Positions 22,039 through 30,747 are shown, numbered from the stretch's first letter. The stretch is DNA of 39,789 nucleotides from Bacteroidota bacterium (GCA_004292795.1 RDXI01000028.1:1-39789), one strand, 5' to 3'. Notes: generated by a model not told the origin, from the sequence alone. Translations and numbers: made by a program.

Positions 22039-23748
22039 ATGAATATTTTTTTAGATGGGCAAAGCCTACAAATTGAACAAGTCATAGCGGTAGCCTACGA
22101 AGATGCTACTGTAGAAATAACGCCTGAAGCGTGGGCGAGAGTGCGCCAAAGCAGGGCTTTTTTGGAACGTATAGCGCACAGCGGAAAAGTAATTTATGCC
22201 ATCAACACAGGCTTTGGCTCGAATGCTTCAGTGTTGATTGATGATGCAGAAACAGCTATTTTGCAGACCAATTTATTGCTCTCCCACGCCACAGGGGTAG
22301 GCGAGCCACTCTCACGCGAGGCAGTGCGTGCCATGATGCTCATACGCCTCAATACACTTTTGGCGGGCTATTCGGGCATCAGAGCCGAAACATTGGAACT
22401 TTTGCAAGCCTTGCTCAATCACAAAATACACCCCGTTATTCCTTCGCAGGGTTCGGTGGGCGCGAGTGGCGACCTTTGCCCTTTGTCGCACATGGCTATC
22501 GCACTTTTAGGCGAGGGCGAGGTACAAATAGACTTGCCTACAGGAGGCACAACAACAATTTCTGCACGCGAGGCACTTCAGCAGGCAAGCCTACAGCCTA
22601 TCCAACTTGCCTACAAAGAAGGCATAGCCCTGAACAACGGCACAACTTTTATGACTGCCTTAGGCGTGATAGCCGTACACGAAAGCAAGGCATTGCTACA
22701 CAAGGCATTGCAATCTGTAGCACTCGTTTTGGAAGGCATCATGGCGCGTAGGCAAGCCTTCGATGTGCGTATTCACCAACTTCGCAATCATCAAGGGCAA
22801 CTCGACATAGCCCAACAATTACAAACACTTTTACAAGGTTCTACCTTGTTTGGTATGGAGGCAGGCAAGTTAGGAGAAGCCCTACAAAGTTCTGCCTCTA
22901 TCGTACCGCCCTCGAGCTTGCCTGAAGTAGGCGAGTTTTGCGTAGGCAAGGCTATGAAATTCTCTACGCATTTTTATAAAACCTTGCCTACCGAAGACGA
23001 AACGCCTCGATGGTTGCGTTGGGAAACGTTGGCGAACTTGGCGGAGCGCAAAATCAATCCACAAGATGCCTATTCTATTCGTTGCACAGCGCAAGTATTG
23101 GGTGCGAGTGCCTTTGCCATAGAACATTTGGCGCAAGTGATGGCAGGCGAGCTAAACGCTGTTACGGACAATCCTTTGCTTTTCGAAGAAACCGAACAAG
23201 TCCTTTCAGGCGGAAATTTCCATGGACAACCGCTTGCATTGCCTTTGGATTATTTGAAAATAGCCCTTGCCGAAATAGGGAGCTTGCTCGAAAGGCAAGT
23301 AAACAAACTTACAGACACGAACCACAACGATTGCTTGCCTCCTTTTTTGGTCGAAAATGCAGGGCTAAATTCGGGCTTTATGATTCCACAATACGTTTGT
23401 GCGAGTTTGGTGTCGGAAAACAAGGTATTGGCACACCCCGCTTCGGTGGACTCCATTCCTACCTCTGCCAACCAAGAAGACCATGTGAGTATGGGGAGCA
23501 TATCGGCAAGGCAAGCCCTCGAAGTATTGGGCAATGTGAAAAAAATATTGTCTATCCACGCCCTTACTGCCTGCCAAGCCCGCGACTTGCGCGAAAAACA
23601 ACTCCAGCATTGGGGCGTGCCTTACAAAACTGCTGAAAAAACGCAACCTCTCTACCAAGCCATACGCGAAGCCATACCTTACCTATCCGAAGACCGCTTG
23701 CTGTATAAAGATATAGAAAAAGCCTACGAAGTTTTAGGCAAGATGTAG
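22039..23748 (+). CDS. hutH: Histidine ammonia-lyase
   Basis: The protein has 569 residues. It removes ammonia from histidine to give urocanate, the first step of histidine degradation, in the cytoplasm. From the ATG at 22039 the MIO-forming triad is exactly Ala142-Ser143-Gly144 (GSVGASGDLCPLS), Tyr53 is in VIYAINTGFG, and His83 is in LLLSHATGVG. These are the standard Pseudomonas HutH numbers, which supports this start. The SANQEDHVSMG segment carries the glutamate that favours histidine over phenylalanine. The usual 'DLAPL' is DLCPL here. The long open frame upstream is repeat-derived and lies before the promoter. No hutU, hutI or hutG is nearby. A convergent lipoprotein gene shares a terminator with it. 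Confidence 0.93.
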   Translation: MNIFLDGQSLQIEQVIAVAYEDATVEITPEAWARVRQSRAFLERIAHSGKVIYAINTGFGSNASVLIDDAETAILQTNLLLSHATGVGEPLSREAVRAMMLIRLNTLLAGYSGIRAETLELLQALLNHKIHPVIPSQGSVGASGDLCPLSHMAIALLGEGEVQIDLPTGGTTTISAREALQQASLQPIQLAYKEGIALNNGTTFMTALGVIAVHESKALLHKALQSVALVLEGIMARRQAFDVRIHQLRNHQGQLDIAQQLQTLLQGSTLFGMEAGKLGEALQSSASIVPPSSLPEVGEFCVGKAMKFSTHFYKTLPTEDETPRWLRWETLANLAERKINPQDAYSIRCTAQVLGASAFAIEHLAQVMAGELNAVTDNPLLFEETEQVLSGGNFHGQPLALPLDYLKIALAEIGSLLERQVNKLTDTNHNDCLPPFLVENAGLNSGFMIPQYVCASLVSENKVLAHPASVDSIPTSANQEDHVSMGSISARQALEVLGNVKKILSIHALTACQARDLREKQLQHWGVPYKTAEKTQPLYQAIREAIPYLSEDRLLYKDIEKAYEVLGKM

Positions 23749-23752
23749 AATC

Positions 23753-23781
23753 AAAAAAGCCCGCAAATCGCGGACTTTTTT
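23753..23781. terminator. Bidirectional terminator between hutH and the ZU5-like gene
   Basis: AAAAAAGCCCGC (23753-23764) pairs with GCGGACTTTTTT (23770-23781) with one mismatch and a 5-base loop. T runs are present in both directions between two convergent genes. Confidence 0.75.
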
Positions 23782-23804
23782 GTTATGGGGCAATCTTTCC
23801 TTTT

Positions 23805-25268
23805 TTACAATTTCGCCAATACGTCCTCAAGAGCAGAAGTAGATTTGATAGGCTCTGGAATGGTTTTTAATTGTATCGCAACTGTTTTGCCCTTGTGTGC
23901 TTGCGTGATGCTTTTGAAGTCTTCAGTGGAATACACACCTATTTTTTCGCTCCCTGAAAAAATCACCACCATTTTGTTGGCTCTCTTAGTGTTGATGGTA
24001 ATATTATTTACTTTGTTTCCATTTGCGTAAAAATTCACAGCCACATCACCCATAATCAGATACACTTGTGCAGAAGATGATTTAGTGGCACTTGGGTCAT
24101 CAGGAGTATTGAGTTCGAGTGCAATTTCGATAGCATTTTCATCTCTATAAATTCTGTCGCAGTTGTAAATACCCAAGTTTTGAATTTGGAAAGAGCGCAC
24201 AAATTTTGCCATGCGCGAGGAGTATGTTTTTTCGGTGCGCAGAGCCTCTATTTCGTTGGCGTGTGCCTTTAGGTCAGCTTCGTATTGTTTTTTCTTTTCC
24301 GCAAAAAAGGCTTTGGCTTTTTCGTAGGCAAGACCTTTGAGGGCAGGGCGCACTTGGCTTTCGAATTGTTTGCTCGCACTTCTCAACACCAAACGATATT
24401 GCATCTCGCCTGCATCTTCCAAACGAATGTCTGTCCATTGGTGGTCAAAAATCCATTCATTCTTTTGTGGATTTTGCGTGTCGTCTTCGAGCTTGCCTGC
24501 ATATTGCCATACAATGCCCTCAAAAGCACGCAATTCAGGAAAATCTTTCGTATCGATGTCAAGGTCGAAAACAGGCGTTTTTTCATCATAAGGCAATGGT
24601 TCAGAAGGTTGCACAGGCAATTTCTTGTCAATTTCTGCCAATTTCTGTTTGCGTTCTGCGTTTTCAGTAGGCAAGTTTGAAGTCGAGAGCAACTCCCACG
24701 TATTTTCACCAGGGCGTATATCTTGCGCAATGGCTTGGCTGATGAAAGGCAATGAAATAGAGGCTACTTTTTCTGTAGGTTTGGCTTCGCGGAGATAGTA
24801 GAAATTGAACGCCCCTTCTTTGTAGGAGGCGAGATTGACTTGTATCTTTTTATCTTTTGCCAAGAAAACGGGCTTGCCTTCTTGCTCGGCACGAATGTCG
24901 AACATACCTGCTGTTTCGAAGGGGTGTTTCTTGCCTGCACTGTCATACTGCATTGTAATACCCGCCACGATAATGTCTGTAGCATTGTGAAACTCTCGGT
25001 AGTTTACTTTTACCTTGCCTGCTATAGGCTTTCCATTGATGTCTATGAAGGCATTGGCAGGAATTTCTATCTTAGTGCCTGTGGGGTGTGTGATGGTGCG
25101 TGCTTCTTTCACATCAAACTCATGCGCCTTGTAATCCACATCAAAGTTTGCAAAATTTCCTTTCTTCTGCACTTTGGCAGTATTTTCTTTGGTTTTATCT
25201 TGCGCCTCGTTGCACATCTGCAAACTCAAGGCAAGCCCCACAACGAAGGCAATTTTTATCGTATTCAT
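23805..25268 (-). CDS. Secreted, probably lipid-anchored protein with ZU5-like domain
   Basis: This is a 487-residue protein with an N-terminal signal, MNTIKIAFVVGLALSLQMC. The Cys may be the lipidation site, though Met before it is atypical. Residues about 50-150 (ITHPTGTKIEIPANAFID, GKVKVNYREFHNATDIIVAG, FETAGMFDIRAEQ) resemble the ZU5-like beta domain common in secreted Bacteroidota proteins. The remainder has a coiled segment near 320-350 and a C-terminal beta region. The ATG at 25268 is chosen because the longer frame adds residues before the signal sequence. The function is unknown; it is possibly a cell-surface structural lipoprotein. Confidence 0.7.
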   Translation of the reverse strand: MNTIKIAFVVGLALSLQMCNEAQDKTKENTAKVQKKGNFANFDVDYKAHEFDVKEARTITHPTGTKIEIPANAFIDINGKPIAGKVKVNYREFHNATDIIVAGITMQYDSAGKKHPFETAGMFDIRAEQEGKPVFLAKDKKIQVNLASYKEGAFNFYYLREAKPTEKVASISLPFISQAIAQDIRPGENTWELLSTSNLPTENAERKQKLAEIDKKLPVQPSEPLPYDEKTPVFDLDIDTKDFPELRAFEGIVWQYAGKLEDDTQNPQKNEWIFDHQWTDIRLEDAGEMQYRLVLRSASKQFESQVRPALKGLAYEKAKAFFAEKKKQYEADLKAHANEIEALRTEKTYSSRMAKFVRSFQIQNLGIYNCDRIYRDENAIEIALELNTPDDPSATKSSSAQVYLIMGDVAVNFYANGNKVNNITINTKRANKMVVIFSGSEKIGVYSTEDFKSITQAHKGKTVAIQLKTIPEPIKSTSALEDVLAKL

Positions 25269-25377
25269 ATCGTTTTTCAAGGTTATGAGCGCAAGGTAGG
25301 CAAGCACTCAGGGTTGTTTATAGTTATATACTAAACCGCGCCTCGAAAACGGAATCCAAAAGGGTAATATTTTGCAA

Positions 25378-25420
25378 CAAAAAAACATTTACCAATTTCT
25401 TGGTAAATGTTCTTCGCAAT
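25378..25420 (-). terminator. Intrinsic terminator of YD-like lipoprotein gene (repeat copy 1)
   Basis: ACATTTACCAA and its complement around a 4-base loop form an 11-bp stem followed, on the minus strand, by seven T. It lies 12 bases past the stop. The same 43 bases, with one difference, recur at 26203-26245. Confidence 0.85.
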
Positions 25421-25431
25421 CTCTATAAAAA

Positions 25432-26181
25432 CTATTGGCAATCGTAGGTCATAGCATAGGTTTCGCCATCAGAAGTCGTAGAAGTAGGGTAGCCTTGATT
25501 ATTGTATTGGTAGTCAATGTTTTCTGAAAACATCAAAGAGCCATCGCTTAGGTATTGTTTGTATTTGCGCAGGTTGTTTTTGCCCAACGCAAGGTGAATA
25601 TTGTCAGAAGCCAAAAATAACTTCATTCCAAAATTTTCGTAGAAAGGATTTTTCTTGTCATCATATTCCGAATATTCTACAAAAAGGTATTCAGGACTAT
25701 TGCCTACTTTGTGGTAGGTTTTAGTAGCATTGCCATTAGAAGCATATTCGCTTCGATAATAGGCATCATCAGCATATTGAAATTTGGTTAGGTTGCCATT
25801 CGCATCAAATTCAAAACGCCCATTGGCTACATCTTGCTCCAAGTTACTTCCACTGTTGGCTCTAGTAAATTGCTCAAATGTAATCAAGGTATTGCTCACA
25901 TGAACAAATGTTTGGTAACCCGCCAAGGCGTTGGACACATCATATATACTGTGTTTGATTATCTTGCCTGCCGAATTATACTCAAAAGTTTCGTACTCAC
26001 CTTCGGGGTAGATGATTTTATTTAATTTCCCATCTTGATATTGGAAAGTAATACTTTCAAAGTCCAAACTCATTTTGGATAATTTACAGTTTGAGGGTTC
26101 GGGTTGAGGGGGGACTTCTTCGCCACAACCTGTGAACGCCAAAAGCAGCCATAGTAAAAATGGGAATACTTTAATTTTCAT
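25432..26181 (-). CDS. Lipoprotein with YD-like repeats
   Basis: This is a 249-residue protein with a lipoprotein signal ending LLAFTGC; Cys is about residue 18. The mature chain carries YD-like beta repeats such as FEYNSAGKIIKHSIYD, FEFDANGNLTKFQYAD and EYASNGNATKTYHK. These resemble the secreted protein at 9627-10418 in style. The ATG at 26181 is chosen because it starts the signal sequence; the longer frame runs through the terminator of ahcY. Direct repeats of one terminator lie on both sides, which makes the gene look like a cassette. No promoter of the usual form was found. The function is unknown; it is probably anchored in the outer or inner membrane facing the periplasm. Confidence 0.7.
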   Translation of the reverse strand: MKIKVFPFLLWLLLAFTGCGEEVPPQPEPSNCKLSKMSLDFESITFQYQDGKLNKIIYPEGEYETFEYNSAGKIIKHSIYDVSNALAGYQTFVHVSNTLITFEQFTRANSGSNLEQDVANGRFEFDANGNLTKFQYADDAYYRSEYASNGNATKTYHKVGNSPEYLFVEYSEYDDKKNPFYENFGMKLFLASDNIHLALGKNNLRKYKQYLSDGSLMFSENIDYQYNNQGYPTSTTSDGETYAMTYDCQ

Positions 26182-26202
26182 AGCTTTTTGAATGGGTTTA
26201 CT

Positions 26203-26245
26203 CAAAAAAACATTTACCAATTTCTTGGTAAATGTTCTTAGCAAT
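26203..26245 (-). terminator. Intrinsic terminator of ahcY (repeat copy 2)
   Basis: Same stem-loop as 25378-25420: 37 identical bases, one mismatch, then GCAAT. The minus-strand T run follows the stem. It lies about 20 bases past the ahcY stop. Confidence 0.85.
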
Positions 26246-26262
26246 TTGATAAAATGGAAGTC

Positions 26263-27576
26263 TTAGTATCTGTAAAGCTCTGCTTTGAAAGGACCTTCTA
26301 CCTTCACGCCAATATATTCAGCTTGTTCTTCAGAAAGGACTTCAAGTTGCGCACCCACTTTGTCAAGGTGCAACTTAGCTACCATTTCGTCAAGGTGTTT
26401 AGGCAATACATATACTTTGTTTTCGTATTTGTCCGTATTTTTCCAAAGCTCGATTTGCGCCAATGTTTGGTTGCAGAAAGAGTTTGACATTACGAAAGAG
26501 GGGTGTCCCATAGCGCAACCCAAGTTCACCAAACGACCTTCAGCCAATACCAAGATGTCTTTGCCATCTATAGTATATTTATCTACTTGAGGTTTGATTT
26601 CTACTTTAGATTTGCCATGATTGTTTTTCAACCAAGCGATGTCGATTTCGCTGTCGAAGTGTCCAATGTTACACACGATAGCCTTGTCTTTCATAGCTTT
26701 GAAGTGGCGGTCAGTGATAATTTTCACGTTGCCTGTAGCCGTAACGAAGATGTCGCCCAATTTAGCGGCATCGTCCATACGCATTACTTGATAGCCTTCC
26801 ATTGCCGCTTGAAGTGCGCAAATGGGGTCTATTTCGGTAACGATTACACGCGCTCCAGCACCACGCAAAGAGTGAGCAGAACCCTTGCCTACATCACCAA
26901 AGCCAGCTACTACAGCCACCTTGCCTGCCATCATCACGTCAGTTGCGCGACGAATAGCATCAACCAAAGATTCTTTGCAACCATAAAGGTTGTCAAATTT
27001 AGATTTAGTAACAGAGTCATTCACGTTGATAGCAGGCAAGGGCAATGTGCCTTTGCGCATACGCTCATACAAACGGTGAACGCCTGTAGTGGTTTCTTCA
27101 GAAAGTCCTTTGATACCAGCCACGAGTTCAGGGTAGCGGTCAAGCACCATGTTCGTAAGGTCGCCACCATCATCAAGAATCATATTCAAAGGCTTGCCAC
27201 CTTCGAAAGCAAATAATGTTTGCTCAATACACCAATCAAATTCTTCTTCGTTTTGTCCTTTCCACGCAAATACAGGCACACCACTTGCCGCGATAGCCGC
27301 CGCCGCATGGTCTTGAGTAGAGAAAATATTGCAAGACGACCAAGTAACTTCTGCGCCCAATGCCACAAGCGTTTCGATAAGAACACCCGTTTGAATAGTC
27401 ATGTGCAGACAGCCTGCAATACGCGCTCCTTTCAAAGGCTTTTCAGCACCATATAATTTGCGAAGCGACATCAAGCCGGGCATTTCTGCCTCTGCAAGCT
27501 CAAGTTCTTTGCGTCCCCACTCAGCAAGAGCGATATCTTTTACTTTGTACGTGGTTTTTTCGGTTGTTTCCGTCAT
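26263..27576 (-). CDS. ahcY: Adenosylhomocysteinase
   Basis: The protein has 437 residues. It splits S-adenosylhomocysteine into adenosine and homocysteine, using tightly bound NAD, in the cytoplasm. This recycles the product of methyltransferases such as the RsmF-like enzyme. Signatures include [20 protein letters not shown], the NAD-binding [26 protein letters not shown], and [13 protein letters not shown]. The C-terminus ends KAELYRY, a conserved tail of subunits that completes the neighbouring active site. The ATG at 27576 lies 49 bases past a full promoter; the longer frame to 27627 would overlap the -7 element and was rejected. Confidence 0.96.
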   Translation of the reverse strand: MTETTEKTTYKVKDIALAEWGRKELELAEAEMPGLMSLRKLYGAEKPLKGARIAGCLHMTIQTGVLIETLVALGAEVTWSSCNIFSTQDHAAAAIAASGVPVFAWKGQNEEEFDWCIEQTLFAFEGGKPLNMILDDGGDLTNMVLDRYPELVAGIKGLSEETTTGVHRLYERMRKGTLPLPAINVNDSVTKSKFDNLYGCKESLVDAIRRATDVMMAGKVAVVAGFGDVGKGSAHSLRGAGARVIVTEIDPICALQAAMEGYQVMRMDDAAKLGDIFVTATGNVKIITDRHFKAMKDKAIVCNIGHFDSEIDIAWLKNNHGKSKVEIKPQVDKYTIDGKDILVLAEGRLVNLGCAMGHPSFVMSNSFCNQTLAQIELWKNTDKYENKVYVLPKHLDEMVAKLHLDKVGAQLEVLSEEQAEYIGVKVEGPFKAELYRY

Positions 27577-27624
27577 TGGATTTGAATTTTGGGGGCAAAA
27601 GCCCGTTCTTATTGAATTTCGGTG

Positions 27625-27655
27625 CAAAGTTAGGCATTTTCATACTAAAAACCAA
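27625..27655 (-). promoter_or_regulatory. Promoter of ahcY
   Basis: Minus-strand TTG (27655-27653, within TTTGG), a 20-base spacer and TAACTTTG (27632-27625). Full match to the Bacteroidota consensus. Confidence 0.7.
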
Positions 27656-27712
27656 ACAATGCACACAAAAAAGCAAACAAACGATAGCGTTTCTGTAGGC
27701 AAGGCATCTCGC

Positions 27713-28612
27713 CTACTCCAAAGCCCACACACCCACCATGCGGTCATCGCCTGCCGAAAGAAGGTAGTTTTGGAAAGGTGTCCAAAGCAAGGTATTGACC
27801 GAATTGCCGTGTCCTGCGTGCCTTGCCCTGTCCAAGACTTTCAAGAGTTGGAAAGTGTTTGCGTCCCAAATCTTGATGGCTTTGTCCATACTGCCTGTGG
27901 CAAAAAAACGTCCATCAGGGCTGTAGGCAAGGCGATTGATAGCAAACAAATGCGCTACTATAGATTGATGCAGGGCGTAGTCTTGCCTGCTGTCCCATAT
28001 TTTCAAATGCGCATCTCGGCTACCGCTCAACAAAAAATGCCCATCGGGACTGTAGGCAAGGCTGAAAACCGAGTTTTTGTGCGCTTGTATGGTGTGCTTG
28101 AGTGTGCCTTGCCTGCCCTCAAAAATGCGTATGCAATGGTCGCTATAGCCCACCGCAAATTCTTCTTTGAAGGGGTGAATAGCTATGCAACGCGCACTTT
28201 CTTCAGAGGCTTTGATATGTTTGCGCACTGCCCACGCTTCCAAATCTATCATAGCTACTACGCCTTCGCCTAACGCCACCAAAATCTCATTCCCCCAAAG
28301 TTGAATATCGAAAATGTAGCTATCTGTAAGTTTCAAAGAGCGCGTTTCTTGCCTGCGTGCATAATTTACTTGGTGCAAACCCTCAAAATTTTGCCCTATG
28401 ATAAGTTCTTCGGTGTTGGGCAAATGGCACAAGGCATAGACCGAACTCGGCACTTGTACTATCAAGCTACCAAGTTCGGGGTTTTGCAAATCCCATTGCG
28501 CAATTTGTCCTTTGCCGTCTGCCGAAAAACAATATCTTGCCTCCTTTGCGGGGGCTAAGGCATAAATACTATCTTGATGCCCCGCAAGCGTGGCTATTTT
28601 GGTAGGTTGCAT
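27713..28612 (-). CDS. WD40-repeat protein
   Basis: This is a 299-residue soluble protein built of about seven WD40 blades. The clearest are GHQDSIYAL...IAQWD (about 11-42), AHKNSVFSLAYSPDGHFLLSGSRDAHLKIWD (about 177-207), AHLFAINRLAYSPDGRFFATGSMDKAIKIWD and GHGNSVNTLLWTPFQNYLLSAGDDRMVGVW at the end. One propeller would fit this length. No signal peptide or catalytic domain is seen, so it is likely a cytoplasmic scaffold. The ATG at 28612 (MQPTKIATLAGH) begins right at the first blade; the alternative 28636 is a TTG. It follows the MoxR gene on the same strand with a 76-base gap that holds a 17-bp hairpin. Partners are unknown. Confidence 0.85.
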   Translation of the reverse strand: MQPTKIATLAGHQDSIYALAPAKEARYCFSADGKGQIAQWDLQNPELGSLIVQVPSSVYALCHLPNTEELIIGQNFEGLHQVNYARRQETRSLKLTDSYIFDIQLWGNEILVALGEGVVAMIDLEAWAVRKHIKASEESARCIAIHPFKEEFAVGYSDHCIRIFEGRQGTLKHTIQAHKNSVFSLAYSPDGHFLLSGSRDAHLKIWDSRQDYALHQSIVAHLFAINRLAYSPDGRFFATGSMDKAIKIWDANTFQLLKVLDRARHAGHGNSVNTLLWTPFQNYLLSAGDDRMVGVWALE

Positions 28613-28644
28613 ACTAACTGGTAAAGTAGATTCCAATTCTTAGA

Positions 28645-28681
28645 TGAGATATTCCATTTCTCAAAGAAATGGAATATCTCA
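28645..28681. terminator. 17-bp perfect hairpin between moxR and the WD40 gene
   Basis: Bases 28645-28661 and 28665-28681 are perfect complements with a 3-base loop. On the minus strand it follows the MoxR stop by 8 bases but has no T run. It may stabilise or process the mRNA, or terminate inefficiently. Confidence 0.55.
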
Positions 28682-28688
28682 CTGCAAG

Positions 28689-29654
28689 TTATAAGATTTG
28701 TTGAATAAGCGCGTCAACGCTCTTGCCTTCAGCTTCGGCTTTGAAGTTGCGCACTATGCGGTGGCGCAGGATAGGCAAGGCAACCGCTTTCACGTCCTCA
28801 ATGTCAGGCGAGTATTTGCCACGCAACAAGGCATGACATTTCGCGCCCAAAATCAAATATTGCGAAGCACGCGGTCCCGCTCCCCATTCTAAGTATTGAT
28901 TGGCTTCTTTCGAGGCGTTTTCGGTATTGGGGCGTGTTTTGTGAACAAGTCGTACCGCATAATCAATCACATTGTCTGTAACAGGTACGCGCCTTACCAA
29001 ATGCTGGAAAGCGATAATTTCTTCTGCGTTCAGAATTTTGTTTACGGTGGGTTTGTTGTCTGTGGTTGTATTTTTTACTATCAATTTTTCAGCTTCGAGG
29101 CTTGGGTAGTCCAAAAACACATTGAACATAAAGCGGTCAAGCTGTGCTTCAGGCAAGGGATACGTACCTTCTTGCTCGATGGGGTTTTGGGTAGCCAAGA
29201 CAAAAAACGGCAAATCCAACTTGTAGCGTTTTCCGCTAATCGTAACCGCGTGTTCTTGCATTGCCTCCAAAAGTGCCGACTGTGTTTTGGGCGGAGTACG
29301 GTTAATCTCATCAGCCAATACGATATTGGCGAAGATAGCCCCTTGCGTGAATTTGAAATTGCGCTCTTGGTCAAGTGTTTCGAAGCCCAAAATATCGGAA
29401 GGCATCAAATCAGGCGTAAACTGAATACGGTTGAATTTGAGGTCGAGGGCGTTGGCGATGGTTTGCACCAACAACGTTTTGGCAAGACCGGGTACGCCCA
29501 CCAACAAACAATGTGCTTGGCAGAAAACCGCCATCAGCAGTTGGTGTACGGTGTCTTCTTGCCCTACAATGACCTTAGCAATCTCTTGGCGCAGTTGCGC
29601 ATACTTGCCTGCCAATGCGTTGGCGGCTTCTACATCATCACGATATTGTTCCAT
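28689..29654 (-). CDS. MoxR-family AAA+ ATPase
   Basis: This is a 321-residue cytoplasmic AAA+ protein. Walker A is GVPGLAKT (53-60), Walker B is IVLADEIN with Asp115-Glu116, and the sensor region is FVLATQNPIEQEGTYPLPEAQLDRF, a hallmark of MoxR proteins. A C-terminal lid domain follows. MoxR ATPases act as chaperones for VWA-domain proteins and other complexes. A VWA membrane protein is encoded at 14469, but the usual adjacent DUF58 and Bat genes are not here. A -7 TATATTTG lies 26 bases before the ATG. The WD40 gene follows. Confidence 0.9.
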   Translation of the reverse strand: MEQYRDDVEAANALAGKYAQLRQEIAKVIVGQEDTVHQLLMAVFCQAHCLLVGVPGLAKTLLVQTIANALDLKFNRIQFTPDLMPSDILGFETLDQERNFKFTQGAIFANIVLADEINRTPPKTQSALLEAMQEHAVTISGKRYKLDLPFFVLATQNPIEQEGTYPLPEAQLDRFMFNVFLDYPSLEAEKLIVKNTTTDNKPTVNKILNAEEIIAFQHLVRRVPVTDNVIDYAVRLVHKTRPNTENASKEANQYLEWGAGPRASQYLILGAKCHALLRGKYSPDIEDVKAVALPILRHRIVRNFKAEAEGKSVDALIQQIL

Positions 29655-29679
29655 GCAGTTATATGATTTTTGGATTTTG

Positions 29680-29687
29680 CAAATATA
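29680..29687 (-). promoter_or_regulatory. -7 element of the MoxR gene
   Basis: TATATTTG on the minus strand, a full match to TAnnTTTG. No TTG at the usual distance upstream; the region there is T/A-rich. Confidence 0.45.
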
Positions 29688-29738
29688 ACTTTTTTTGAGT
29701 AAAAAAAGTTGTGATGCCTTGCATGGTTCTTATTTTTT

Positions 29739-29898
29739 GTGGGAGAAAGCCCCGCAAATAAGCCTTCTAACTTTTTTGAGGTCTGTTCTCAGGGCTATAA
29801 AGAAGGTTTGGGGCGTTGTAGGGTAGGCAAGATTTGATGCGCCACGCTAAATTTCGAGCCAAAAGCCCGCGCTGGGCGGGCTTTTGGCTGTTTTTTTT
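29739..29898 (+). ncRNA. Candidate small RNA with intrinsic terminator
   Basis: No gene on the plus strand lies within reach, yet a strong plus-strand terminator ends here (stem 29857-29870/29876-29889, then T run 29891-29898). Upstream, TTG (29709-29711) and TATTTTTT (29731-29738) with a 19-base spacer form a promoter one base off consensus. The enclosed ~155 bases can pair GCCCC with GGGGC and CCTTCT with AGAAGG around an inner TGAG/CTCA hairpin. No known RNA family is recognised. It could instead be a bidirectional terminator of the coiled-coil gene. Confidence 0.4.
29857..29898 (+). terminator. Strong plus-strand intrinsic terminator
   Basis: 14-bp perfect stem AGCCAAAAGCCCGC with a 5-base loop, then G and eight T on the plus strand. 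The T run overlaps the stop codon of the minus-strand coiled-coil gene. Confidence 0.8.
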
Positions 29899-30466
29899 AT
29901 TCTGCACCATAGTTTTGGTAATCAAAACCTGTGTCGATACCAACAGCATTGACTAAATTTGAAACAGTTTGTAAGTCCTTGCCTAATTTATCAACATCTT
30001 TGCCATCTATGTACTTGCGTAAGCCTATCAATGACTTTCCAAAATTGCCTATCCGTTGCCAAATAGTCGATTTTTTGAGTTTTTTCTCGTCTTTTTCTTC
30101 GGTGGCTTTTTCTACTTCTTCTGCTCCTTTTTGTAGTTTTTCTATCTCTTTGAGCAGTTTTTGTATTTCCTCGTTTCCTTTGTCGGGGTGGTCTTCGAGT
30201 TCCTCTTTCACATAGTTTAGCTTGCCTTGAAGGGCAGGCAAGGTTTGCGCAAATGCTTCAAAATCAAAACTTTGTGTTTGGATTTGATTTTGTTCTTGTT
30301 TGGCTTTTTCGCTCTTGGCTTCTTGTTGCGATTCGCAAAACTGTTTTACCTCCACAGCAAACTCGTCTATAGCTTCATTGGTAGCTTTAGCTTCGTTTAT
30401 CAAGGCTTGTATTTTGGCACGTATAGGGATTAGGCGTTTCTGTAGGCGAGTTTCAAAATTTTCCAT
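29897..30466 (-). CDS. Coiled-coil protein of unknown function
   Basis: This is a 189-residue, highly charged and mainly helical soluble protein without signal or membrane span. Helical heptads run through about 10-60 and again 80-130 (EEIQKLLKEIEKLQKGAEEVEKATEEKDEKKLKK). The C-terminal part (WQRIGNFGKSLIGLRKYIDGKDVDKLGKDLQTVSNLVNAVG) looks like a separate small helical domain. It follows a 91-residue coiled-coil gene with a five-base gap, so the two are co-transcribed and may pair. I do not recognise the family. Confidence 0.7.
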   Translation of the reverse strand: MENFETRLQKRLIPIRAKIQALINEAKATNEAIDEFAVEVKQFCESQQEAKSEKAKQEQNQIQTQSFDFEAFAQTLPALQGKLNYVKEELEDHPDKGNEEIQKLLKEIEKLQKGAEEVEKATEEKDEKKLKKSTIWQRIGNFGKSLIGLRKYIDGKDVDKLGKDLQTVSNLVNAVGIDTGFDYQNYGAE

Positions 30467-30471
30467 ATAGA

Positions 30472-30747
30472 TTAAAGATTAGCTATTTCATCAGCCATAG
30501 ATTGTATTTTTACTTGCATTACTGTTATTTCCACATCAAGGTCGCGTAAATCTTGATAACCTTTGTGCAACTCTATTTCCAGCATAAGCAATTCCCCAAA
30601 GCCATTAGATATATCTGAAAACTCTATTTTCAACAAAGCAATGTCATTTTCGAGTTCAGATTTAGCTTGTATCATCTCACATAGTTTATCCACAAATTTT
30701 CGCTTTTGCGCAGTTAGTTGTTGGAATTTAACCAATGTTGGGTGCAT
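30472..30747 (-). CDS. Small coiled-coil protein, partner of the downstream gene
   Basis: This is a 91-residue helical protein (MHPTLVKFQQLTAQKRKF...). Two long amphipathic stretches probably form a helical hairpin. No domain is recognised. It precedes the 189-residue coiled-coil gene by five bases. The terminator of the 54-codon gene lies upstream, so this pair probably has its own transcript, though no full promoter is seen. Confidence 0.65.
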   Translation of the reverse strand: MHPTLVKFQQLTAQKRKFVDKLCEMIQAKSELENDIALLKIEFSDISNGFGELLMLEIELHKGYQDLRDLDVEITVMQVKIQSMADEIANL

